DNA of 64,000 bases, from positions 62,001 to 126,000 of the forward strand of contig NZ_BAJY01000003.1 in the NCBI RefSeq assembly GCF_000613945.1, given 5' to 3'. How positions within the stretch are numbered: position 1 is the first letter of the stretch; every line of letters begins with the position of its first letter. Source of the stretch: Prevotella falsenii DSM 22864 = JCM 15124. Its GTDB lineage: Bacteria > Bacteroidota > Bacteroidia > Bacteroidales > Bacteroidaceae. Positions 19,766-29,495 of the stretch are shown in pieces. A program made the translations under genes and the position numbers. The notes beneath the pieces are model-generated. The model saw nothing but the letters and a program-made list of their open reading frames with translations. It was not told where the DNA came from and did not search any database.

Positions 19766-21043
19766 TTATTCCGTTTTCTTATCCAAGTCGGTCGTTCGCT
19801 TTAAGAAACCTGCCACGATGAAAGGTAAAACATTCACGACAGCAACGATAACGAAGAAGCGTTGGTAGCCCAAATATTCTTGTAGAATGCCTGTAAACCA
19901 GCCTGACGCCATCAGCGAAAAGGCTGCCGCCGCACTTGCCAAGGAGTAACGGAAGATGGAATACCTGCCTTTTGAGCAATAAAGAAGCACAAGTATGTAG
20001 GGCGTAATGCCGAAACCAAAGCCAAACTGCTCTATTGCTACGCAAATATTGATAATGGAAAGCGTGGAAACAAAGTTGTAACTAAGGTAGATATACAGCA
20101 TTTTGGGCAATGTAATGGCGCATACCATAAGCCAAAGATTGCTCCACAGTCCTCGCTTTTGTATGGCATAGCGACCTAAAAGGCTGCCTCCAATAGCGGC
20201 AAAAGCACCCACCGACCCTTGCACAAGTCCTAATTCTTGTGGCGAAAGACTCAATCCGCCGTTGCTTCCGGGGTCGATTAAGAACAATGGAGCTATGCGG
20301 AAGAACATTCCTTCGGGTATTAAGAAAAGCAAAAGAAACGAAAGCAACGCCACATAGTTGGGCAATTGCATAAAAGTAGTTTTGGTTTCCAACCACCATC
20401 GCCTTGTCAGTCCGCTGCGAATGGGTATCGACGGCTTGTCTTGGGGGCGTGGCAACACGATTGTATGATAAATAAAGAGCAGCAAGAATGTTATCGCCAA
20501 GAAGTAGAAAGTAGTTACCCACGACTTTTCAACGACTCTGTTCAGCACCTCTAAGTTACCTGCCAGCATCAGCGGAATACCCATTCCTACCACAACTGCC
20601 ATCAGTAAGAATACAGAATGTACACTGCTGAGGCTTGGTAGCTTGCGCGACATACTGAGTTTATAATATCTTGCCACTGCTACATCGTGTATTACGGCTG
20701 CACACGCTGTTGTAAAGATGAACAGCATAGACGCTATTTCCCAATAAGGGGTGGTAATCGACTGCGAAATACCGAACATTGAAACTGTCATCAGAAGTTC
20801 CATTGCCAACACCCAAAACCGTTTTGTGGCATAGCCTGTAACAAATCTGCCTAACAGGGGACGCATTATGAAAGGAACGAAAGCCCACGACGTGTTCAGT
20901 GTAATGGTGCTATTCGACTGCCCCATGCGATTGAAGAATACCAACGACACAAGAAACACAATGACATAGGGCAACCCTCGTGTAAAGTACACGGAGGGTA
21001 ACCATAGCCAAGCCTTTGTATTTGTATGTTCGTTTGTGTTCAT
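19766..21043 (-). CDS. MFS permease, AmpG-like
   Basis: This 425-residue inner-membrane transporter has about 12 hydrophobic segments. The N-terminus (WLWLPSVYFTRGLPYVIV) resembles that of AmpG-type muropeptide permeases and other PAT-family carriers (YFxxGLPY). It is the last gene of a set with SpoIID-domain, DUF4922 and glycosyltransferase genes, starting 41 bp after the corrected SpoIID stop. A role in importing anhydro-muropeptides or another envelope sugar is suggested by family and neighbours. The exact substrate is not shown by the sequence. Confidence 0.78.
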   Translation of the reverse strand: MNTNEHTNTKAWLWLPSVYFTRGLPYVIVFLVSLVFFNRMGQSNSTITLNTSWAFVPFIMRPLLGRFVTGYATKRFWVLAMELLMTVSMFGISQSITTPYWEIASMLFIFTTACAAVIHDVAVARYYKLSMSRKLPSLSSVHSVFLLMAVVVGMGIPLMLAGNLEVLNRVVEKSWVTTFYFLAITFLLLFIYHTIVLPRPQDKPSIPIRSGLTRRWWLETKTTFMQLPNYVALLSFLLLFLIPEGMFFRIAPLFLIDPGSNGGLSLSPQELGLVQGSVGAFAAIGGSLLGRYAIQKRGLWSNLWLMVCAITLPKMLYIYLSYNFVSTLSIINICVAIEQFGFGFGITPYILVLLYCSKGRYSIFRYSLASAAAAFSLMASGWFTGILQEYLGYQRFFVIVAVVNVLPFIVAGFLKRTTDLDKKTE

Positions 21044-21084
21044 TTCGCTTCTTCCGGCTTTTATCTTATATTATCGGTAAAGCA

Positions 21085-22418
21085 CTATTTATAGGCTTTT
21101 GTTATTTCCGCACCTTTATAATAGTGCAATAATATTTCTTCGTACCGATAGCCTTGCTCTCCCATCATGCAGCACCGATTTGACAAAGTCCTACGCCGTG
21201 CCCCCAGCCTGCCCCTTTTATGATGAATTTCTGTGGTACACCCTCTTCTATATCTGCCTTTTCAATGATGAAAGCCGAGCTGTATAGGTGGCTTTTGCTA
21301 AGTGCACGCCTTATTTCAAGCTCTTTTCCAATGATGAGCGTGCGCTCTTTGCCAACTATTTTCAGTCGATAAATGCGCCCGCTCTTGCCTCTTGCCAACG
21401 GAATAAGGTCGATAATATCGCCAAATTGTACTTCTAATTTCTCCTTTAAGAGTTGCTTTATTTCGGCTTGCGAGTAGGTTTGAGTCCACCGATAGAAGTC
21501 TGTTGTCTCTTGGTCGAAGTCGTTCAGCACCTGAGACAGCACCTTTTGGTCGGTCGTATTGCAGAAAGCGTCGGGCGACGATAGTATCCACAGACGCGCA
21601 ACAGCCTCATTGGTGAGGTCGGGTAGGGGTGTCGTGTCGGGCAAAGTGTCGGGGAGAGCTTGCAGATAAGGCTTTTTAATGTTCTCCCAACAATATTGAA
21701 ACTCTTCAACCGCACCGCCACAACATTTGCTATACCGCGCATCGCAAATCTCTCCGTGGCTTGTCAGTATCTCTCCGGCTGTCTGCTGAATGGCTTCCAC
21801 AACGTGTTTGTTGGCAGCTTTCGTTATGCCTTGGTAACGCTGACAGTGGTCGTCGGCACACACATCGAATAGTTTGTGGTCTTCACGGTCGTACCAACGT
21901 ACTATTTCCTCATCGGTTTTCAGGAACGATGGGTGTACTTCGGCATTGCTACGCTCTGCTTTTCGTTGTTCCATTTGTGCCAAAAGCCAACTGCGCGATA
22001 TAACAGCGTGGGCTTTCAGTAGCTCTAACGACGAGGTTGCACGCATTTCCGACGAGATAACACTGGTGAGATAGGTTTCAACAGGCAGTTCGTTGATGGC
22101 GCAGATGTTGTTGTCCTGCACTATGAAACGCAACTTTCCCAAGAATGTTTGTGCCTCTTTTCGCTCCCAATGGAAGTTTACTCCGATGGTAACATCTTCG
22201 AGCGTGAACGACGATTGGGTATCGGTTGGCTCGAAAAGCAGTTCATCGTACAATGCGTTTTCCCACAAAATACGACCTTCCGACAGTTCTACAACCTGCT
22301 TTCCGCACTGCTGCGAACCGCAAACGGTATAGGGCGCGTTGAGCGAAAAACACAGTTTACTTGCGCTCACGATGCCTACCGAAACGATTGGTTCTTCTTT
22401 TCTGTTGCTCGTTTCCAT
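21085..22418 (-). CDS. SpoIID/LytB-domain protein (frameshift at about 21168)
   Basis: The frame as read stops at 21165 straight after GWGHGVGLCQIGAA, in the middle of the conserved SpoIID C-terminal motif. Restoring one A (GCATGATG to GCAATGATG) continues the protein as MMGEQGYRYEEILLHYYK and GAEITKAY, ending at 21085, about 444 residues. Other landmarks are LPVETYLTSVISSEMRATS and LKAHAVISRSWLLAQ, the usual SpoIID core. SpoIID is a peptidoglycan lytic transglycosylase acting on glycan strands without stem peptides. No clear signal peptide is seen, which is odd for a wall enzyme. It lies 13 bp after the DUF4922 gene. Confidence 0.85.
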
Positions 22419-22431
22419 TCTTTTTCTGTTG

Positions 22432-23286
22432 TTATATCTTTCTGTTTCTTATCTTTTCGGTTACTTCCTGCATCGCTTTAGCGTCAAGAACAACTTCTTT
22501 CATCACCTCCATTAGCAGTCTTTCATTTATTCTTTCAAAGTCGGTTTGGCGGGGAAGAATGAGCAAACCACCCATATCCAACGCCCCGGGACTAATCAGA
22601 TACTGCTCGTCGCCCTCCTTTGAGTAGCAATCGGGACGGTGTTTGCGACGTGGAAACACAACAGACACCGTGTCTAAGCCCTCTTTCCACACCACAATGT
22701 TCATCATTGGTTCCACCTCGTCAGCCTGTTGAGGCAGCGAATTGTACACAATGCCGAACAAGTGCACATCGTTTTCAACGCTTCGGCTTTTGATAGCAAT
22801 GGCAGGATAGGCGAAATCGACAATTTCAAATATACCTTCCGCCCCGTTGATGCTTAATAACGGTTGGGCAGTGGCATCGAGCTTGCTCCACATTTCCTGC
22901 ACGGGTAGCATGCCGTTTGTACCTCCTTGGAAGTGAAGATGGTCGGGTGCGCTTGCGCCACATTTAGGACCGTTATAGAAGAACATAAGTTTTGGATACT
23001 TGTCGCTAAGTTTATGCAAGTTGGCGTAATGTTCTTGTATGCGTTGCAAACGGTGTTGGCGTGCCGCAATGGTGAAATGGACAGGCAAAATGGGGAAGGG
23101 ATTAACCAAAATATCGAAGTCTTCGCCAAACGAAACGCCGGTCTGAACCTTCGGACGGTTATCCTTGCAAAGGAAACAAGGGCGTTTTGCAATGCTTGCC
23201 TTGTCTGTTTTTGCCCCTGCACTCACTATTCTTGCAGGATTGAACTGCACTTTTAAACCACCGTCGAACCGCTTTGTCTTCACCAA
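22432..23286 (-). CDS. DUF4922 protein, GalT/HIT-like (may be fused to the GT2 upstream)
   Basis: As read, this is 284 residues from GTG at 23286. Visible motifs are KRPCFLCKDNRPK (possible zinc site) and APDHLHFQGG, an HxHxQ motif as in the GalT/Ap4A phosphorylase branch of the histidine-triad superfamily. This suggests a nucleotidyl transferase or phosphorylase; the substrate is unknown. The family-like N-terminal residues ([18 protein letters not shown]) lie upstream of any start codon in this frame and overlap the end of the glycosyltransferase. One extra T in the seven-T run at 23340-23346 would join both genes into one protein of about 809 residues. Confidence 0.75.
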   Translation of the reverse strand: MVKTKRFDGGLKVQFNPARIVSAGAKTDKASIAKRPCFLCKDNRPKVQTGVSFGEDFDILVNPFPILPVHFTIAARQHRLQRIQEHYANLHKLSDKYPKLMFFYNGPKCGASAPDHLHFQGGTNGMLPVQEMWSKLDATAQPLLSINGAEGIFEIVDFAYPAIAIKSRSVENDVHLFGIVYNSLPQQADEVEPMMNIVVWKEGLDTVSVVFPRRKHRPDCYSKEGDEQYLISPGALDMGGLLILPRQTDFERINERLLMEVMKEVVLDAKAMQEVTEKIRNRKI

Positions 23287-23327
23287 ACCTAAATCGCTGA
23301 ACCGCTGTTTGGCTTCTTTCCACCGGT

Positions 23328-24860
23328 TCAGTTGGCTGTAAAAAAAGGCTCTAAACTCTTTGCGCCCTCCTCGTCGCCTTGTTTGTTGAGTTGCTGACGT
23401 GCCGTCAGTTCTATCGTTCGTAAGCGGTCTTTATACAAGTTGTTGGCATTGATGCGGTCGATACTTAACGCTGCATCGCTGTTTCCGCCCCAACGACGGC
23501 ACAGATAGAGTTCTTCGTAAATGCGTCCGATGCGGAACCGGCGACTGAAAGCCAATCCCATGGCGTAGTCTTCGCCGTAACCGGTGTTCGGGAACTGCAC
23601 TTCGCGCGCCAAAGGTGTGTAGAACGCACGCGGTGCACCTAAGCCGTTGATGCGGAGCGCATTGTTGCAGCCGTTGTCTTCCGTCCATTCTGCATGGTCA
23701 ATCAGTCCCGGAGGAAGTGTATTAAGGTCGAAATCGCACATACGGTACGAGCCTATTATCATTGCCGCCTGCTGTTCGTGAAAGGCGTTTATAATCTTTT
23801 GCAATGTCTGTTCCGACGAATAGAGGTCGTCGCTGTCCAATTGTACGGCAAACCTGCCGCAATGCTCGCTGTTCACGGCATAGTTCCAACAACCGCCAAT
23901 GCCAAGGTCGGTGCGATTGGGAACAAGGTGTACCAATTTGTTATCGGTCTTTGCAATGTCCGAAAGTATGGATGTCGTCTCGTCGGTAGAATGATTATCC
24001 ACAACGATAACGTTGTATTTGAAATCTGTTTTCTGCGCCAATGCCGATGTAACAGCGTCGCGAATGGTCTTTTCACGATTGAAAACGGGGATTATAACAG
24101 AAGCCTCAACGGCGAAATTGCCGTTTGTAAAGTCGGGCTGTCTGTATTTCTTGGTGTCCACCAACCCATCTATGGCGCGCAAATGTGCTGTTGCGGCACG
24201 TTCCATTTCTATCTGTACCTCACGATTACGCGGGTTTACGTAGTCGAATTGCTTCTCTCCGCTTCGGCGCAAGTCGTCTTCTTCCTCTGTATAAAGATAT
24301 TCGTCCAAGTGGAAAATCTTACCTTTTCTACTTAGATATAAACGCAAATCGTACCAACCGGCAAACTTATAGTCAGCCTTTTCAGCTTCTCCGGCATATT
24401 CACGGAGCAACTTTGCATCGATGAGCACCAACGAACCGAAGTCGAAATCGTCGCGAAGGCTGCCCTCTTGATAGTCGATGACAGGGTGGCGTACCACCTT
24501 TCCGGCTTCAACCGAATAGTGGTCGGCATACACCAAGGCGGCTTTCGTGTCGGCAGCTACACGCACAAGTCGTTTTAAAGCGTGGTAACCCAAAGTTATG
24601 GGCGATGTTTTCATATAGAAAAGCACATAGTCGGCAGTAGCATTTCGTGCCATTTTCAGCATCGTTTCCGTCGAAAGAATGTTTTCAACTTGTATCGTGC
24701 CAATGCCTTCAGCTGTTTTTTCGCTAACGTCAGTATCGTCAGAAGTGAGCATAAAAACCTTTGCCACTTCGTCTTCGTTTACGAATTGCGTTGCATATTG
24801 TTGTGCTTGCTGTGCGTTTTCGCAAGGAACAAAGCAATCTATTTTATTCTTTATATCCAT
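23328..24860 (-). CDS. Family 2 glycosyltransferase
   Basis: From the preferred start at 24860 ([13 protein letters not shown]) the protein has 510 residues. A GT-A core lies at about residues 245-420: [34 protein letters not shown], and the metal-binding [13 protein letters not shown]. The first 240 residues form a second GT-A-like domain without an obvious DxD. No signal peptide or membrane span is present, so it is cytosolic or peripheral. It is first of the GT2-DUF4922-SpoIID-MFS set, preceded by a tandem repeat carrying three -7 boxes. The acceptor is unknown. Confidence 0.82.
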   Translation of the reverse strand: MDIKNKIDCFVPCENAQQAQQYATQFVNEDEVAKVFMLTSDDTDVSEKTAEGIGTIQVENILSTETMLKMARNATADYVLFYMKTSPITLGYHALKRLVRVAADTKAALVYADHYSVEAGKVVRHPVIDYQEGSLRDDFDFGSLVLIDAKLLREYAGEAEKADYKFAGWYDLRLYLSRKGKIFHLDEYLYTEEEDDLRRSGEKQFDYVNPRNREVQIEMERAATAHLRAIDGLVDTKKYRQPDFTNGNFAVEASVIIPVFNREKTIRDAVTSALAQKTDFKYNVIVVDNHSTDETTSILSDIAKTDNKLVHLVPNRTDLGIGGCWNYAVNSEHCGRFAVQLDSDDLYSSEQTLQKIINAFHEQQAAMIIGSYRMCDFDLNTLPPGLIDHAEWTEDNGCNNALRINGLGAPRAFYTPLAREVQFPNTGYGEDYAMGLAFSRRFRIGRIYEELYLCRRWGGNSDAALSIDRINANNLYKDRLRTIELTARQQLNKQGDEEGAKSLEPFFTAN

Positions 24861-24886
24861 TAGGTTGGTTGTTTTCGGGTAAGATA

Positions 24887-25035
24887 ATCTTATGCAAAGA
24901 TAGTGCAAGCGAGTGCAAAGAGAGTTTACTCTTGTTTTGCCGAGTGCCGCCTATCTTATGCAAAGATAGTGCAAGCGAGCGCAAAGAGAGTTTACTCTTA
25001 GTTTGCCGAGTGCCGCCTATCTTATGCAAAGATAG
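24887..25035 (-). repeat. 66-bp tandem repeat carrying three -7 promoter boxes
   Basis: Two full 66-bp units (24887-24952, 24953-25018) and the first 17 bp of a third. The units differ at only a few positions. Each unit carries TATCTTTG on the minus strand (24895-24902, 24961-24968, 25027-25034), matching the Bacteroidetes -7 consensus. The nearest box is 35 bp upstream of the glycosyltransferase start. No TTG sits at the standard distance. Confidence 0.85.
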
Positions 25036-25200
25036 CATAAACGAACGAGATAGACGAAAGAAACGCTTAAAATTCTGCCGAATATCGGTACAAGCAAAAT
25101 GCAATAGGGGAGTTATGACTGTTCGCTAAAATCCTTTTTGCCTTGCATAAACTCAGGTTTGAACTTCCTGATGTGGAGGTTTGCACCTATATAATATAAG

Positions 25201-25410
25201 GAGAAGAAAGGGCGTAAAAACGTAAATATTTTTCAGAAGAATATCTGTTGTGTAAACAATTGTGTGTCAATGCGTTGCAAAACCTATTGTTTTGCGTTCC
25301 AAAACCGTAGGTTTTGCACGGTAAAAGCGTAGGTTTTACATTGCAAAACCTACGCTTTCGCAACGTCAAATCGTAATTATCACTTTTTAAGAGAATTATC
25401 TTTACAAAAC
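25201..25410 (-). repeat. Dispersed structured repeat family 1, copy C
   Basis: This minus-strand copy lies between tag and the glycosyltransferase operon. It has AAAGCGTAGGTTTTGC followed by GTAAAACCTACGCTTT, which pairs with one G-U wobble, then the GCAAAACCTACGGTTT unit. The remaining part of this 555-bp gap (25036-25200) holds no gene I can support. Confidence 0.85.
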
Positions 25411-25415
25411 TAGAG

Positions 25416-25969
25416 CTATTTCCGATTGTAACAATCGCAATCGGCTTGGTGGTCGTTTATAATACCTATGCTTTGCAAATAACTATAAATGATGACGGAA
25501 CCAACGTATTTAAAGCCACGTTTTTTCAAGTCTTTAGCCACCTTGTCGCTCAATGCGTTGCGTGTGCAGAGACGTTTTTGGTGCGACGGATAGACCATTG
25601 TCTTGCCTTTAGAGAATTGCCAGATGTACTTGTCGAACGAGCCAAACTCTTCAATAACGCAGAGAAAAGCCTGTGCATTGGCAATCATGGCTTCTATTTT
25701 GCGTCGGCTTTTCAGCATATTCTCGGTGTTAAGCATGCGCTGAACATCGTCGGCGGTGAAGCGAGCCACCTGCTTGAACTCGAAGTTAGCAAAGCAAAGG
25801 CGGAATGTTTCCTGCTTTTTCAGCATCAGCAACCACGACAATCCGCACGACATACATTCCATTACAAGATACATAAAGAGCATTTTGTCGTCGTGAACGG
25901 GTATGCCCCAACGTTCGTCGTGGTATTTCTGAAGTAGTGGGTGGGTATCAGCCAAGCGCATCGTGCCAT
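25416..25969 (-). CDS. tag: DNA-3-methyladenine glycosylase I (frameshift at about 25953)
   Basis: Tag removes 3-methyladenine from alkylated DNA. In the uncorrected frame the N-terminus lacks the zinc cysteine. A short frame from ATG at 25969 reads MARCAW, and restoring one G (TTGGCTGAT to TTGGGCTGAT) joins it to ADTHPLLQKYHDERWG, the classic Tag N-terminus. The corrected protein has about 184 residues with Cys4, the His of YHDERWG, and the C-terminal DHQADCDC as zinc-site residues, plus GLSWLLMLKKQETFR. It begins 16 bp after the FAD oxidoreductase stop and is last of a four-gene unit. Confidence 0.88.
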
Positions 25970-25984
25970 ATCTTTTGGGGTGTT

Positions 25985-27564
25985 TTATTGTTGAAGACTC
26001 GATAAATAGGCACTTGCCATTTCGGCACAACGCTCTCCGTCGATGCCTGCACTAACGATTCCGCCTGCATATCCGGCACCTTCGCCGCAAGGGAACAAAC
26101 CTTGAAGGCGCACGTGCATGAAAGTTTCGCGGTCGCGGAGAATGCGTACGGGCGAACTGGTGCGTGTTTCCGTGGCTATCATTACAGCCTCGTTGGTGAG
26201 GAAGCCGTGCGCTTGCTTGCCGAAATTCTTGAATGCTTGTTGCAGGCGAGTGGTGATAGTGTCGGGCAACCAAAAGTGTAACGGACTGGAAATAAGCCCC
26301 GGCGCATAGCTCGAAGCAGGCAAATCGTACGACAAACGCTTGTTTACAAAGTCTGCCATACGCTGTGCAGGCGCGGTTTGGCGCATATTTCCTTGTTGCC
26401 AAGTGTCTTTTTCCAATTGTTCCTGAAAGTGCATCATGCGCAATAAGTCGTTGCCCTCGATGTCTTCGGGGTTGATTTGAACCACCATTCCTGCGTTCGA
26501 CCATTTTGTTCCGCGGTTGGCCGGGCTCATTCCGTTGGTAACAATCTGTTGCGGTGCTGTAGCTGCCGGAATGACAAAGCCACCCGGACACATGCAGAAA
26601 GAATAGACGCCACGCCCTTCTACCTGCGTTACAAAAGCGTATTCGGCTGCCGGAAGGTATTTGCCACGACCGTTTTTGTTGTGGTATTGTATTCGGTCGA
26701 TGAGTTCCGACGGGTGTTCCAAGCGCACACCGACGGCAATTCCCTTTGCTTCCATTTCGATATTCGCATCTTGCAGTGCCGATAAACATCGCGTGCCGAG
26801 TGCCCCGTGGCAAGAATAACGGCTCCTTTGAATGTCTTTTCCTGTTGTCCGCCTCCGTAAGTAGATACCGCTTTCACGCCGACAACCTTGTTTCCGTCGG
26901 TTTCCAATGCCACCATTTTGGTTTGGAAGTGCACTTCTCCGCCACAAGAAAGAATGGTGTTGCGCATGTTTTCAATCACTTTGGGCAGTTTGTCGGTACC
27001 GATATGCGGGTGAGCATCGGCAAGAATGCTTGTAGATGCGCCGTGCTGGCAGAACACGTTGAGTATTTTCTCCACCGAACCGCGCTTCTTGCTGCGTGTG
27101 TAAAGTTTGCCATCGGAGTATGCACCCGCACCTCCTTCGCCGAAACAGTAGTTCGATTCGGGGTCTACGGTATGGGTACGGGATATTTGCGCAAGGTCTT
27201 TCTTGCGTTCGCGCACGTCTTTTCCACGTTCAAGAACAATGGGGCGCAAACCTAATTCCACCAATTTCAATGCAGCAAACAGTCCGCCGGGTCCGGCTCC
27301 GACAACGATAACGCGAGGCGCATGGCTTACATCGGGGTACTCTGTCTTCACAAACGCATCGTCGTGCGGCATTTCGTTGATGTAGACCCTTACTTTCAGG
27401 TTCACAAAAATATCACGGTGGCGAGCATCGATAGAGCGTTTCAGTGTGCGCACGTGGTTGATGGTTCGTGCGTCGATACCTTTCTCTTTCGCAAGAAACG
27501 TTTTTATATTCTCCTCGTTATATGCCACTTGCGGCATCACACGTATTTGATATTCCTGTATCAT
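25985..27564 (-). CDS. FAD-dependent oxidoreductase, YhiN/BFD-like dehydrogenase (frameshift at about 26780)
   Basis: Two overlapping frames form one protein of about 526 residues starting at 27564 (MIQEYQIRVMP). The dinucleotide loop is VIVVGAGPGGLFAALKL (near residue 85), then ERGKDVRERKKDLAQI, CFGEGGAGAYSDGKLYTR, and VILATGHSARDVYR. The second frame continues ALQDANIEMEAKGIAVGVR, CMCPGGFVIPAA and FPCGEGAGYAGGIVSAGIDG at the C-terminus. Restoring one G (CGGCACTG to CGGGCACTG) merges them. The family is common in Bacteroidetes; the substrate is unknown. It lies 51 bp after yggS. Confidence 0.85.
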
Positions 27565-27615
27565 AATTCGGTTGGGGTGGTTTTGTTGGGGTGTTGTTGC
27601 TTGGTTCGTTGGCAA

Positions 27616-28287
27616 TTAGTACACGCGAGGACCGAAAATGGCAGTTCCCACTCTAATCATGGTGCTGCGACAGTCTATTGCTATCTCGTAGTCGCTGCTC
27701 ATTCCCCACGACCGTTCCTTAAATTCGGGGTCGTCGGCAAAGTAGTTTGCTTTTACTTCATCGAAGAAATCGGCAGCTTGGGTCATTTCTTTTCTGATTT
27801 GTTCGGTATCGTCTGTGTTCGACGCCATCATCATTAAACCCGATATATGCACATGCTTTAGCTCACGCCATTCGCCTTGTTTCAAAAGATTACGGCAGTC
27901 GTCAAGGCTGAAACCATATTTGGAAACCTCTTCGGCGATGTGCAATTCCAATAATACATTGATAATACGGTCGTGCTTTGCCGCCTGTTTGTTTATTTCT
28001 TTTAGCAGTTTCATCGTGTCCACCGCCTCAATCATAGAGATGTAAGGTGCAATGTACTTCACCTTGTTGGTCTGCAAATGCCCTATGAAATGCCATTCAA
28101 TGTCGGTTGGCAGTGTCTTTGCTTTGGCGGAAAGCTCCTGTTCGTGGCTCTCGCCAAACACACGTTGCCCCTCGTTGTAGGCAGCTTCGATGTATTCGTT
28201 GGGGTGAAACTTGCTGATGGCAATCAAGCGAACGCCATCGGGTAAGCCGTCCTTCACTTTGTGTAAGTTTGTTGCTACATCATACAT
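27616..28287 (-). CDS. yggS: YggS-family pyridoxal phosphate homeostasis protein
   Basis: The protein has 223 residues with the single-domain alanine-racemase-like TIM barrel. LIAISKFHPNEYIEAAYNEG carries the PLP lysine (about residue 26), and WHFIGHLQTNKVKYI and HISGLMMMAS are family landmarks, ending in STMIRVGTAIFGPR, the phosphate-binding segment. Homologues bind PLP and balance vitamin B6 vitamers without known racemase activity. It is cytosolic. It lies 35 bp after the DUF4494 gene. Confidence 0.93.
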   Translation of the reverse strand: MYDVATNLHKVKDGLPDGVRLIAISKFHPNEYIEAAYNEGQRVFGESHEQELSAKAKTLPTDIEWHFIGHLQTNKVKYIAPYISMIEAVDTMKLLKEINKQAAKHDRIINVLLELHIAEEVSKYGFSLDDCRNLLKQGEWRELKHVHISGLMMMASNTDDTEQIRKEMTQAADFFDEVKANYFADDPEFKERSWGMSSDYEIAIDCRSTMIRVGTAIFGPRVY

Positions 28288-28322
28288 ATTTCGGTTGTTT
28301 TATGGTATTCTACGCTCTCTTG

Positions 28323-28805
28323 TTATTCGTATTCGGGCTTTGTATCGGTTGTTTTCGATGCAGCTTTGTGCTCAAACACGTCCATAATCTTTGTGTCGGC
28401 AATGGAAACGATGTCATAATCAATCATGGTCTTGCCCATAATCTCGTCTACATGCTTCACTGCACCATTGACAGAGTGAGCCTGAACAAGGTAGGTAATG
28501 GTGGAACGCTTTTCCTTTTCGGTCTTTTCATCAATGGTAATGAATGCCAAACGAGCCTTGAACCATTTGTCATCGCTGTCGGCATCGCTGAAGAAAATCT
28601 CTCCGTAAGCAGCCGGCGTAATCGCTTTCACGTCAAATTCGCCGCTGATATAGTGCGACATCTCTTCTGTTATGGTGCTCTCTGCTTCGGAAAAGCTCAA
28701 CGCCTCTACGGTGTAAGCCTCTGTAACCTTTTTGTTCTGACCATCTTCCATGGTCTTATCGTAACGCACCTTGGTCTCAAACCAAGAAGTAGTTTTGCTT
28801 CTCAT
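28323..28805 (-). CDS. DUF4494 protein
   Basis: The protein has 160 residues and lacks a signal peptide. SWFETKVRYDKTMEDGQNKK near the N-terminus and the two-part alpha/beta layout match DUF4494, a family confined to Bacteroidetes. The function is unknown. It is first in the DUF4494-yggS-oxidoreductase-tag unit, directly behind a good promoter. The pairing with yggS recurs in Bacteroidales, so a vitamin B6 or stress link is possible but not shown. Confidence 0.85.
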   Translation of the reverse strand: MRSKTTSWFETKVRYDKTMEDGQNKKVTEAYTVEALSFSEAESTITEEMSHYISGEFDVKAITPAAYGEIFFSDADSDDKWFKARLAFITIDEKTEKEKRSTITYLVQAHSVNGAVKHVDEIMGKTMIDYDIVSIADTKIMDVFEHKAASKTTDTKPEYE

Positions 28806-28879
28806 TGTCTTTTTTGTTATTTATCGGGCATTCTAAAGCGTAACCGCAAAGAATGAACCGTATCGTTTATACTTAGATG

Positions 28880-28911
28880 CAAAAGTACTAAAAAAGTCCG
28901 GCTTAACCCAA
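28880..28911 (-). promoter_or_regulatory. Promoter of the DUF4494-yggS-tag unit
   Basis: On the minus strand a TTG (28909-28911) is followed by 21 nt and TACTTTTG (28880-28887), matching the Bacteroidetes sigma-70 pattern. It lies 75 bp before the DUF4494 start. Confidence 0.7.
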
Positions 28912-29041
28912 CTTGCCTCCTCAAAAAATATCATAATTAATTTTGAAGCGTTTAACTTGTCATTAAATTCTATCGTGTAATTTTGCATTTGCTTGTTGAT
29001 TCTGTGTAATATATATAGTTTCATGTTTTTTATGACTTTTC

Positions 29042-29072
29042 TTGTTCATATCAAAAACATTTATTATCTTTG
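29042..29072 (+). promoter_or_regulatory. Promoter candidate for the large LRR gene, long leader
   Basis: TTG (29042-29044), 20 nt, TATCTTTG (29065-29072) match the consensus. If used, the leader to 29496 would be about 420 nt. It contains the (AC)24 tract and hairpins, including AGGAAAAG/CTTTTCCT (29348-29379) and TGAATTAAG/CTTAATTCA (29415-29448). No other gene is supported in this 690-bp gap. Confidence 0.6.
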
Positions 29073-29226
29073 CACCAATTTATAAAAAGATTTGTGCTGC
29101 AAAGGATAAATAACTTAAAAATGTGTTATTCCTCTTTATATAATAATGGTATGGATAAGTTGCAAAAAAACAGAGATGTTTATGCAACTTTTAACTCATT
29201 ATATTTGGTTAGCTCGAATATTTTGC

Positions 29227-29279
<53 letters not shown>

Positions 29280-29495
29280 CGCACCGTCGCTAAATTCTTA
29301 TACAAATATTTAAACGTACGCGCGCGAGGCATTGCGTACAACCTCGATAGGAAAAGGAATTTCGTTGATTTTCTTTTCCTAAATCATCGTATCCGTTGGC
29401 CAAGTAGAATAGCCTGAATTAAGGATATGCTAACTATTGCTTAATTCAACTATTGAGAATTATAAATTAAGAAATATCAATATTTTATTTTTATT

